This document shows, one piece after another, positions 15,888-23,097 of a stretch of 64,000 nucleotides of DNA. The position numbers were made by a program, and so were the translations under genes. Each line of letters opens with the position of its first letter. Positions within the stretch are counted from its first letter, which is position 1. The stretch comes from UBA7803 sp040219135 (GTDB lineage Bacteria; Pseudomonadota; Gammaproteobacteria; Pseudomonadales; Azotimanducaceae): contig JAVJTA010000002.1 of assembly GCA_040219135.1 (NCBI GenBank), forward strand, positions 62,001 through 126,000, given 5' to 3'. The notes under the pieces are model-generated. The model saw only the letters and a list, made by a program, of their open reading frames with translations. It made no database searches and was not told where the DNA came from.

Positions 15888-17801
15888 GTGAACGGATCGC
15901 GCACCGCGGCGCTGGGGCTGCTGCTGGCAGGCGTACTGGGTTGTTCCGGCGGCGACGGCGGGACGGACGCGGGGCCGGGGCCGGCCGCAGCAGAGGTCTC
16001 GAAGGACAACAGCGTCGAGCTCGGCAACATCGCCCGCCGCGCCCGGGAAGCGTTGCCCGGCAGGGCGCACTACGACCGTGCCTGTGCCATGTGTCACGAC
16101 GGCACGGTACAGAAAGCGCCGCATCAGGAGATGCTGAGCCTGATGACGCCGGAAACCATCGTCAAAGCGCTGACTACCGGCGTCATGGCTGCCGAAGCCG
16201 GCTCGCTCAGTGCGCAGGAGAAAGCCGAAGTGGCCGAATACCTGAGCGGCGTCGCGCCAGGTGCCGAGGTGGCCGACATCCCGTCGTGTGCCGACGGCGT
16301 CGCGTTCGATCCGACCGGGGCCGTGCTCGCCACCAACTGGGGTCTGCAGCCCACCAACAACCGGCACATCGACGCCGCGGTGGCCGGGATCGACGGCGGC
16401 AGCATCCGCGCTCTGGAGCCGCGCTGGGCGGTCCGATTTCCGGGTGCCAATCGCGTGCGCTCCCAGCCTGCATTTGCCGGCGGGCTGCTGTTCGTGGGCG
16501 CGCACGATGGCCAGGTCTATGCGCTGGACCAGCGTTCGGGCTGCCAGGTGTGGTCGTTTCAGGCCGGCGCCGAGGTACGCACGGGAATCGTGGTGGCTGC
16601 GTCGGGCCCTGGTGAGCCGTTCTCGCTGTACTTCGGCGACGTGCTCGGCAACGTCTACGGCATCACGGCGGCCGATGGGGAGCTGCGATGGCGCGTTCGC
16701 GCAGACGCCCATCCCAACGCCACCATCACCGGCACCCCTTCCTGGCACGCTGGCACCCTGTACGTACCGGTATCTGCGCTGGAAGTCACCCGCGCCGCGG
16801 ATCCCGGTTACCCGTGCTGTACCTTCCGCGGCTCCATCGTCGCCCTGTCGGACGTCGATGGCAGTGAGCGCTGGAAGACGTACACGATCGCGGAGGAGCC
16901 GAGGGTGCAGAGCAGGAATGCCTCGGGCACGAACATGATGGGGCCGTCCGGCGCCGTCGTCTGGAACAGCCCGGCTATCGATGCGGCGCGCAACCAGCTC
17001 TACTTCGGCACCGGCGAAAACATGAGCTCTCCGGCGACGCTGACCAGCGACGCGCTGTTCGCGTTGGGCCTGACCAGCGGAAAGGTCAACTGGGTGTTCC
17101 AGGCCACGGCCGGCGACGCCTGGAACGTGGCCTGCGACTCGGTCAGCCGGGACAGCTGCCCGGAAGAAGATGGTCCGGATTTCGACTTCGGTGGCGCGGC
17201 GCTGCTGGCGGACAGCGACGACCACGGGCAGCTGGTGATCGCCGGTCAGAAATCCGGGCTCGTGCACGCGCTGAATCCCGACACCGGCGCACTGGTGTGG
17301 CAGACGCGGGTCGGTCGCGGCGGCATTCAGGGCGGCATCCATTTCGGCATCGCCCAGGCCCAGGGCAAGGTGCTGGTTCCCATCAGCGACATGGCCGACA
17401 GCAGGAGCTACCCGGACCCGCCGCGCCCGGGCATGCATGCGCTCGACGTCGACACGGGAGACATCCTGTGGTCCACGGTGCACGCGGAGGATGCCTGCGG
17501 CGACCGCCCGTTCTGCCACCCCGGCATCTCCCAGGCGCCGACGGTGGTGGGCGATCTGGTCCTGGCCGGCGCCATGGACGGCGTCCTGCGCGCCTACGAC
17601 CTGAAAACCGGCGCGGTGCGCTGGACGTTCGACAGCACCCGGCGTTTCGATACGGTGGTCGGCGAGCCGACTTCGGGAGGATCCTTCGGCGGTGCGGCCG
17701 GCCCGGTCGCTTTCAATGGCCTGCTGGCCATCGGTTCCGGCTACGGAATCTACAACCACATGGCCGGCAATCTGCTGATGGTCCTGCAGACGCCGCCCTG
17801 A
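15888..17801 (+). CDS. PQQ-dependent dehydrogenase-like lipoprotein with cytochrome c domain
   Basis: Start is the GTG at 15888, with GGGAGGAG seven bases upstream. It gives a lipoprotein signal with lipobox V-L-G-C19. A short cytochrome c domain follows (CAMCH, about residues 65-69, with later 'TTGVMAAEAGSLSAQEKAEVAEYL'). Then come repeated beta-propeller blades with PQQ-type motifs (for example 'VYALDQRSGCQVWSF', 'LNPDTGALVWQTRVGRGG', 'LDVDTGDILWSTV'). Domain order (heme first, then propeller) matches cytochrome-containing polyvinyl-alcohol dehydrogenase rather than quinohaemoprotein alcohol dehydrogenases (heme last). It probably oxidises an alcohol in the periplasm. No pqq biosynthesis genes lie in the window. 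Confidence 0.85.
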   Translation: MNGSRTAALGLLLAGVLGCSGGDGGTDAGPGPAAAEVSKDNSVELGNIARRAREALPGRAHYDRACAMCHDGTVQKAPHQEMLSLMTPETIVKALTTGVMAAEAGSLSAQEKAEVAEYLSGVAPGAEVADIPSCADGVAFDPTGAVLATNWGLQPTNNRHIDAAVAGIDGGSIRALEPRWAVRFPGANRVRSQPAFAGGLLFVGAHDGQVYALDQRSGCQVWSFQAGAEVRTGIVVAASGPGEPFSLYFGDVLGNVYGITAADGELRWRVRADAHPNATITGTPSWHAGTLYVPVSALEVTRAADPGYPCCTFRGSIVALSDVDGSERWKTYTIAEEPRVQSRNASGTNMMGPSGAVVWNSPAIDAARNQLYFGTGENMSSPATLTSDALFALGLTSGKVNWVFQATAGDAWNVACDSVSRDSCPEEDGPDFDFGGAALLADSDDHGQLVIAGQKSGLVHALNPDTGALVWQTRVGRGGIQGGIHFGIAQAQGKVLVPISDMADSRSYPDPPRPGMHALDVDTGDILWSTVHAEDACGDRPFCHPGISQAPTVVGDLVLAGAMDGVLRAYDLKTGAVRWTFDSTRRFDTVVGEPTSGGSFGGAAGPVAFNGLLAIGSGYGIYNHMAGNLLMVLQTPP

Positions 17802-17811
17802 GCCGCATCGG

Positions 17812-17838
17812 AACCCCGCGCTAGCGCACGGGGGTTTT
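17812..17838 (+). terminator. Possible bidirectional terminator between the PQQ gene and the SPOR gene
   Basis: AACCCCGCGC / GCGCACGGGGGTT can fold over a TA loop with one mismatch region and is followed by TTTT. It overlaps the stop codon of the convergent SPOR gene and lies 10 bases after the PQQ gene stop. Confidence 0.45.
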
Positions 17839-18420
17839 CGTCCAGATCGCGGCGATGTCCTTCTCGCGCAGCCGGGTCAGCGCCCGCTGGGCCTGGATCT
17901 TGCTGTCGAAGGGCCCCACGGTGACCCGGAACCAGCGCCCGCTGTTCAGGGTGATGTCGCTGGTGGCGGCGGGCAGGTCCATGAGCAGCAGGGCCGCCCG
18001 CAGCCGCTCGGCGTCATCCCGGGAGCGGAACGAGGCGGCCTGCAGCAGTATCAGCTCGTCGGCCGCATCGGCCTCCGCCGCGGGTTCGCTGGCATAGGGC
18101 TCCGGGTCGGCGGTGACCCGGCTGTTGCGCAGCAGCTCGTCGAATTCGAAGGTGAGTTTCGGCCGCGCCTCCGGCACCGCCGCGGCGGGCACGGTGGCTT
18201 CGGTGTCCGGCCGGCTCAGCAGCTCCGGCAGGTAGGCGGCACCCAGCACTACCACGGCGCCCATCACCACGCCGGCGGAGAAGCTCGGCGCGTGGAACAG
18301 GGTCCGGCGTACCGGTGAACTCGGGCGGCGGCTGCGGTTGCCGGTGCGTCGATTCGGCGCGGAACGGGTCTGGCGGCCGTAGCCGCTGGCGGTTCGGGGG
18401 TGCTGCATGTCGGCGCGCAT
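17821..18420 (-). CDS. SPOR-domain inner-membrane protein (FtsN-like)
   Basis: The 199-residue protein has a basic N-terminal cytoplasmic tail rich in Arg and Ser (1-45), one transmembrane segment (about 48-68), a Pro/Ala/Glu-rich periplasmic linker, and a C-terminal SPOR domain (about 120-195: 'LLQAASFRSRDDAERLRAALLLMD ... WFRVTVGPF'). SPOR domains bind denuded septal peptidoglycan. It follows priA by 60 bases on the same strand; a priA-near SPOR gene is also seen in pseudomonads. An alternative ATG lies four codons in. It could be FtsN or a minor SPOR paralogue; the conserved FtsN essential helices cannot be identified by eye. Confidence 0.82.
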   Translation of the reverse strand: MRADMQHPRTASGYGRQTRSAPNRRTGNRSRRPSSPVRRTLFHAPSFSAGVVMGAVVVLGAAYLPELLSRPDTEATVPAAAVPEARPKLTFEFDELLRNSRVTADPEPYASEPAAEADAADELILLQAASFRSRDDAERLRAALLLMDLPAATSDITLNSGRWFRVTVGPFDSKIQAQRALTRLREKDIAAIWTKTPVR

Positions 18421-18480
18421 GATAGGGCAATTCGCCGGTGAGGTGTGCTTTCGGGACGGGTCTCGGCCGCCGATCGCGCC

Positions 18481-20664
18481 TCAGAACGTGTCGTAGGGAT
18501 CGACGTCGACGGACCAGCGCACGCCGCGCCCGGGCGGTTCTGCATCCAGGGTGCGCAGCGCGCGGTGGAGAATCGCCCGGGTGTCGGCCAGCAGCATGAG
18601 CTGAAAGCGCAGCCGGTTGGCGACCCGGGGGATGGGAGCGGCCGCGGGCCCCAGCACCTCCAGCGCACCCGGCTTGTCCGGGGCGGCGGTTCGCAGCCGC
18701 GTCTGCACCTGCTGCAGGAACGCCTGCGCCGGTTCCGCCGCGGTGGCTTCGGCGCGGATCAGTGCCATCGGCCGGAACGGCGGCAGGCCGGCGGCCTGTC
18801 TGCTCTCCAGCTCGCGGCGCGCGAACCCGGGATAGCCTTCGTCGATGAGCGAGCGCAGGGTGGGGTTCTCCGGCTGGAAGGTCTGAATCCACACCTCGCC
18901 CGGGCGCTCGGCGCGTCCGGCGCGCCCGGCCACCTGAATGATCAGCTGGGCGGTGCGCTCCGGCGCGCGGAAGTCCGCCGACAGAAAGCCGCCGTCGGCG
19001 TTGATCACCGCCACCAGGGTGACGTTGGGAAAGTGGTGGCCCTTGGCCAGCATCTGGGTGCCCACCAGCAGGGCCGGCTCGCCGCGGCGGATGGCGGCGA
19101 GCTGAGCTTCGAGACGACGGTGGCTGCGGGTGGTATCCCGGTCGATGCGGTAGCAGGGTACGTCGGGGAACAGCCGTACCAGGCCTTCCTCGGTGCGCTG
19201 GGTGCCGAGTCCGACGGCGATCAGGTCCTGCCGCCCGCAGCCGGGACAGTCCCGGGGCAGCCGGGCGCGCTGGCCGCAGTGGTGGCATATCAGCCCTTCG
19301 GGCTGGCGATGCAGGGTCATGCGCATCTCGCAGTCGCGGCACTGGGCCTGCCAGCCGCAGCTGGCGCACAGATAGGTCGGGGCGAAGCCGCGCCGGTTGA
19401 GGAACACCAGCGCCTGGCCGCCAGCGTCGAGGTGGCGGCGGATGATCTGCCGCAGCGGATCGCTGATGCCGTCGTCGAGGCTGTGGCCACGGATGTCGAG
19501 CAGCTGGAACGACGGCATCTCGGCGCCGCCGGCGCGGCCGTGCAGGTGCAGGTGGCGGTAACGGCCGGAGGTGGCGTTCACCAGGGATTCGAGCGACGGC
19601 GTGGCGCTACCGAGCAGCAGGGGGATGTCCAGGTCCTTGGCGCGCTTGACCGCCACGTCGCGGGCGGAGTAGCGCAACCCGTCCTGCTGCTTGAACGAGC
19701 CGTCATGTTCCTCGTCCACCACGATCAGGCCGAGATCGCGGAACGGGGTCAGCACCGCCGAGCGGGTGCCGATGAGGATGCCCACCTCGCCGGCGCGACA
19801 GCGTAGCCACACGTCCAGGCGCTGCGCGTCGGTCATGTTCGAGTGCAGGGTGGCGGCGGCGCCGAAGCGCCGTTCGAAGCGGCGCACGGTCTGGGGCGTG
19901 AGTGCGATCTCCGGCACCAGCACCAGCACCTGGCGCCCGGCGCGGCGCACGCTGTTGATGATCTGCAGGTAGATCTCAGTCTTGCCGCTGCCCGTCACCC
20001 CTTCCAGCAGCGCCGGCGTGAATCGGTCGAGCCCGGCGCGCAGGGCATCGCACACCTGCCGCTGTTCGGCGTTCAGCTCCGGGGCGCTTCCGTCCACAAC
20101 GGTTTCCGGCCCGGCGGCCGCCCGCCCGGCGGTCTCCGTTCGGACCAGCACGCCCTTGGCCGCGAGGCCGCGGATCACGCCGTCGCTGAAACCCGCGTTC
20201 TGAAGGTCCGCCGGGGTGGCAGCGCCGCCGGCGCGTTCCAGGTGTGCGACCAGCGCGGCCTGCTTGCGCGCTCGGGTCAGGTCCGGGCGCACGTCGCTCA
20301 GCTTCCACAGGGGATCGCGGCGGATCGCCAGCGTCGCCCCCTGGCGCGCGGCGGCGGGCAGCAGGGTGGCGAAGGTCTCGCCGAGGGGGTGGTGGTAGTA
20401 GTCGGCCAGCCAAAGCGCCAGGGCGAACAGGTCGTCGCCGAAAACGCTGGCTTCATCGAGCACCTCGCGCAGCGGCTTCGGGTCCGGATGGGCGTCCTCG
20501 GGATCGACGCGCACACAGATCCCGGTGAGCGTCTGGCGCCCGAACGGTACCCGCACCCGGGCGCCCGGCGCCGGCGGCGTGGTCCCGGGCGCGGCCAGGT
20601 AGTCGAACAGCTGCGGCAGCGGTTTGGGTACGGCCACCCGAACCACGGCGGGGGAGGCGGTCAA
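18481..20664 (-). CDS. priA: Primosomal replication-restart helicase PriA
   Basis: The 727-residue protein starts at TTG (20664), preceded by AAGGA seven bases away. The order is: N-terminal 3'-DNA-binding domain, Walker A GVTGSGKTE (about 220-230), DEEH box in 'VVDEEHDGSFKQQ', the zinc-binding Cys-rich insertion (CASCGWQAQCRDCEMR, CHHCGQ, CPGCG), and helicase motifs V-VI ('LVGTQMLAKGHHFPNVTLV', 'QVAGRAGRAERPG'). It reloads DnaB at stalled forks. It is divergent from rpmE, the same arrangement as in E. coli. Confidence 0.97.
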   Translation of the reverse strand: MTASPAVVRVAVPKPLPQLFDYLAAPGTTPPAPGARVRVPFGRQTLTGICVRVDPEDAHPDPKPLREVLDEASVFGDDLFALALWLADYYHHPLGETFATLLPAAARQGATLAIRRDPLWKLSDVRPDLTRARKQAALVAHLERAGGAATPADLQNAGFSDGVIRGLAAKGVLVRTETAGRAAAGPETVVDGSAPELNAEQRQVCDALRAGLDRFTPALLEGVTGSGKTEIYLQIINSVRRAGRQVLVLVPEIALTPQTVRRFERRFGAAATLHSNMTDAQRLDVWLRCRAGEVGILIGTRSAVLTPFRDLGLIVVDEEHDGSFKQQDGLRYSARDVAVKRAKDLDIPLLLGSATPSLESLVNATSGRYRHLHLHGRAGGAEMPSFQLLDIRGHSLDDGISDPLRQIIRRHLDAGGQALVFLNRRGFAPTYLCASCGWQAQCRDCEMRMTLHRQPEGLICHHCGQRARLPRDCPGCGRQDLIAVGLGTQRTEEGLVRLFPDVPCYRIDRDTTRSHRRLEAQLAAIRRGEPALLVGTQMLAKGHHFPNVTLVAVINADGGFLSADFRAPERTAQLIIQVAGRAGRAERPGEVWIQTFQPENPTLRSLIDEGYPGFARRELESRQAAGLPPFRPMALIRAEATAAEPAQAFLQQVQTRLRTAAPDKPGALEVLGPAAAPIPRVANRLRFQLMLLADTRAILHRALRTLDAEPPGRGVRWSVDVDPYDTF

Positions 20665-20720
20665 CGAACTGTCCTTTCTGAGAGAAAAGTTGGCGGAATC
20701 GGGCCGCCCTGGGGCGTCAC

Positions 20721-20749
20721 TTGCGATGTTACCGGCATCTGACTACACT
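20721..20749 (+). promoter_or_regulatory. Putative sigma70 promoter of rpmE
   Basis: TTGCGA (20721-20726), a 17-base spacer and TACACT (20744-20749) lie 38 bases before the rpmE ATG, in the intergenic region with divergent priA. Confidence 0.6.
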
Positions 20750-20786
20750 GCGCGCCCTTGAATTTCGCCACCCGTGGCCAGCGGAC

Positions 20787-21074
20787 ATGAAAGCAGACAT
20801 CCATCCCGAATACGCCGACGTCAAGGCCGTGTGCAGCTGCGGCAACGTCATCGAGACCCGCTCGACCCACGGCGGCGAGATGCATCTGGACGTCTGTTCT
20901 GCGTGCCATCCGTTCTACACCGGCAAGCAGAAGATGATGGATACCGGTGGCCGGGTGGAACGCTTCCGGCGCCGTTTCGGCAACCGGTCGCGGACGCCGG
21001 AAGCCGCTGATTCTCCGGAAGCACCGAAAGCTCCGGAAGCGACGGGGGCCCCCGGCTCCTCCGAGTCCTCCTGA
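20787..21074 (+). CDS. rpmE: Ribosomal protein L31, zinc-binding type
   Basis: A 95-residue large-subunit protein. The start MKADIHPEY is the conserved L31 N-terminus; the frame extends upstream but into the promoter. Zinc ligands are C16-S-C18 and C37-x2-C40 (CSCGN ... DVCSACHPFYTG), so this is the C+ (zinc-storing) form, without a second C- copy in view. The conserved GRVERFRRRFG follows. The final ~25 residues (SPEAPKAPEATGAPGSSESS-like) are a low-complexity acidic/Pro-Ala tail, longer than E. coli L31 (70 residues). Confidence 0.96.
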   Translation: MKADIHPEYADVKAVCSCGNVIETRSTHGGEMHLDVCSACHPFYTGKQKMMDTGGRVERFRRRFGNRSRTPEAADSPEAPKAPEATGAPGSSESS

Positions 21075-21230
21075 CGACCCAGGGCCGCCGCTGCTTCGCG
21101 TCGCCCTCGCGTCGCTCGCTCAGGGCGCGACCGTCCGGAACCTCCCCAGTCTGTTCGGTCTAATCTCTTGACGCTGTAGTATTCCGCCCGTGTGGCATGC
21201 GCTCTGCAGGCGGATCAGGAGGCCATCTCT

Positions 21231-22682
21231 TTGCTCTCGTTGCCCTCTTCGCTCACCGGGCTGACCCGGATCGTTCCTACGCCGGCCCGCTGCCTGTCCC
21301 GGCTGACGGTGTTCGTGTGCCTGGCGCTGGCGCCGGCGCTCGGGACGGCCGCCGGCCCCGGGGAGAAGGTCTACCGCGAGATGGTGGAGAAGGACCAGAT
21401 CTACCAGGACGACCGCTGGCAGGAGTACGTCCAGCGCATCGGCGAGCGGCTGCTGGCGGTGACCCCGGACGCCGGTCAGGAATACCACTTCTACGTGCTC
21501 GACAATTCCGCCGTCAACGCCATGGCGCTGCCGGACGGCTATATCTTCGTCAACCGCGGGCTGATCGCCTATCTGCGCTCCGAGGACGAGCTTGCCGGGG
21601 TGATCGGCCACGAGATCGGCCACGTCGTGGGCAAGCATGCGCGCCGCAGCAACACCCTCGGCGCCTTCGGCAACGTGCTCGGCTTCATCGGCTCGATCAT
21701 GACCGGCACCGGGGCCATCGCCGATCTCACCAACACCGCCACCCGGACCCTGCGCTCCGGCTACGGCCGCGAGTTCGAGCTCGAGGCGGACGAGTACGGC
21801 GGCGAGTTTCTTGCGAAGGCGGGCTACAACCCCCTGGCGATGATCGACGTCCTCCACGTGCTGAAAGACCATCAGCTGTTCAGCAAGAACGTGAAGGGCG
21901 AGCCGAGCGTTTATCACGGCCTGTTTTCCTCCCATCCGCGGAACGACAAACGCCTTTACGACGCGGTGGAGAAATCCCAGGGCATCATGCCGGTGACCCT
22001 GCGCGAGCCCGAGGGGGATTTCTGGGAGCTGATGGACGGTCTGGTCTTCGGCGACGAAGCAGCCACCGGCCTGATCAAGGACGGTACCTACTACCACGGC
22101 CAGCTGCGCGTGGTGATCGACTTTCCCGACGGCTGGGACGTGGCCAACACCCCTGCCGAGGTGATCGGCCGCCCGTCTCAGGGGGCCACCCATTCTTCGA
22201 TCGCGGTGCAGCGTCTGAACGCTCCCGCCGAGGAGCAGACGCCCGAAGAGTTCATCGAAAAGACCCTCAAACGCGACGACGTGAGCAACGGTGAGAGCCG
22301 CGATATCAACGGTTATCCCGCCTTCGTCGGCGAGATCGACGTCGCCGGCGGCTCCGCCCAGGCGCGGCGCATTGCCGTGATCTACAAGGACTCCAGCGTC
22401 TATCTGTTCAAAGGCGAGGTCGGTCCGGTGGGCAACGTCGCCGAGTTCGAAGAACAGTGGCAGAAGACGCTCGAGTCGTTCCGCGCCATGACCGCCGCCG
22501 ACCTTCAGGTCGCCAACAACCAGCGCATCAAGGTGATTGTGGCCAGGCCCGAGGACAGCTACGCGGAACTCGCCAAGCAGGCGTCGATCAAGAGCTACCC
22601 CGAGCAGACCCTGCGCGTGATCAACGGGCAGCATCCGATCGGCGAGCCGCGGGCCGGCGATTACATCAAGGTGGTTCAGTAG
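21231..22682 (+). CDS. Secreted M48-family zinc metalloprotease
   Basis: The start is placed at the TTG at 21231, because AGGAGG (21217-21222) lies exactly 8 bases upstream; the frame is open further. The 483-residue product has a signal peptide (about 1-40, 'LTVFVCLALAPALGTAAG'). Its catalytic domain carries HEIGH (VIGHEIGHVVGKH) and the third ligand in 'FELEADEYGGEFL'. The C-terminal third has a fold without obvious catalytic motifs, ending in a LysM-like/SH3-like 'YPEQTLRVINGQHPIGEPRAGDYIKVV'. This resembles BepA/LoiP-type periplasmic proteases of outer-membrane quality control, but without visible TPR repeats. Confidence 0.88.
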   Translation: MLSLPSSLTGLTRIVPTPARCLSRLTVFVCLALAPALGTAAGPGEKVYREMVEKDQIYQDDRWQEYVQRIGERLLAVTPDAGQEYHFYVLDNSAVNAMALPDGYIFVNRGLIAYLRSEDELAGVIGHEIGHVVGKHARRSNTLGAFGNVLGFIGSIMTGTGAIADLTNTATRTLRSGYGREFELEADEYGGEFLAKAGYNPLAMIDVLHVLKDHQLFSKNVKGEPSVYHGLFSSHPRNDKRLYDAVEKSQGIMPVTLREPEGDFWELMDGLVFGDEAATGLIKDGTYYHGQLRVVIDFPDGWDVANTPAEVIGRPSQGATHSSIAVQRLNAPAEEQTPEEFIEKTLKRDDVSNGESRDINGYPAFVGEIDVAGGSAQARRIAVIYKDSSVYLFKGEVGPVGNVAEFEEQWQKTLESFRAMTAADLQVANNQRIKVIVARPEDSYAELAKQASIKSYPEQTLRVINGQHPIGEPRAGDYIKVVQ

Positions 22683-22730
22683 CGCCCGCCAGGCTGAGGT
22701 GGTTCATTCGAACGTTTGTGCGCGCGGCCA

Positions 22731-22829
22731 CTTCCGGAAAAGCACCTTTTCGAAAGCTGGCGTCGTTGTAGTCAGACGGGTACCTGCGGCGCCGGGAGCC
22801 TGAACATTCGAAAAGGTGTTTTCCGGAAG
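22731..22829. repeat. Long imperfect inverted repeat (23-24 base arms, 52-base loop)
   Basis: Left arm 22731-22754 (CTTCCGGAAAAGCACCTTTTCGAA minus its edges) and right arm 22807-22829 are complementary except for one missing base. Each arm itself begins or ends with the palindrome TTCCGGAA. A further CATTCGAA copy lies at 22705-22712. No T-run follows, so it is not a simple terminator; it could be a small mobile or REP-like element. Confidence 0.85.
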
Positions 22830-22969
22830 CGTCCGCGCCCAACCGCCCTCGCCCGGATCGCCGCCCAGCCGGTCGTTCCCTTGGATTGACATGCGACTCG
22901 CATACCGTGTGAGACCCGTATGGCGCCCTCAGCACCAGGGAGTGGAAGGGCGTCGCGGCGGACGCGGAG

Positions 22970-23052
22970 AATTGATTTGCGGAGCATTTCAGGCATTCGG
23001 CTAGATCTGAGCCCGACCGACGACAACCGCGCCAGCGCGAAGCAAATCAATT
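22970..23052. repeat. Inverted repeat AATTGATTTGC / GCAAATCAATT
   Basis: Perfect 11-base arms at 22970-22980 and 23042-23052 are separated by 61 bases. The arms are AT-rich, in contrast to the surroundings. The right arm lies 46 bases from the PBP1a stop. Confidence 0.8.
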
Positions 23053-23097
23053 ATCGGCGGCCCGACTCCAACGACCTTCCACACCCGAAAACGGCCG

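Larger units (their letters stand above)
22683..23097. other. 415-base non-coding gap with two inverted repeats
   Basis: Between the convergent M48 gene and PBP1a no reading frame has gene-like composition. The gap holds two separate inverted repeats (22731-22829 and 22970-23052). They are listed separately. This is the longest gene-free stretch in the window. Confidence 0.6.

Noticed and set aside
15768..17759. A 663-residue minus-strand open frame opposite the PQQ lipoprotein
   Set aside because: The plus strand has a lipobox, heme motif and PQQ blades; the antisense frame is a GC-driven shadow.
22683..23097. CRISPR or integron attachment array in the repeat-containing gap
   Set aside because: The repeats are two unrelated inverted pairs, not regularly spaced direct repeats, and no cas or integrase gene is near.
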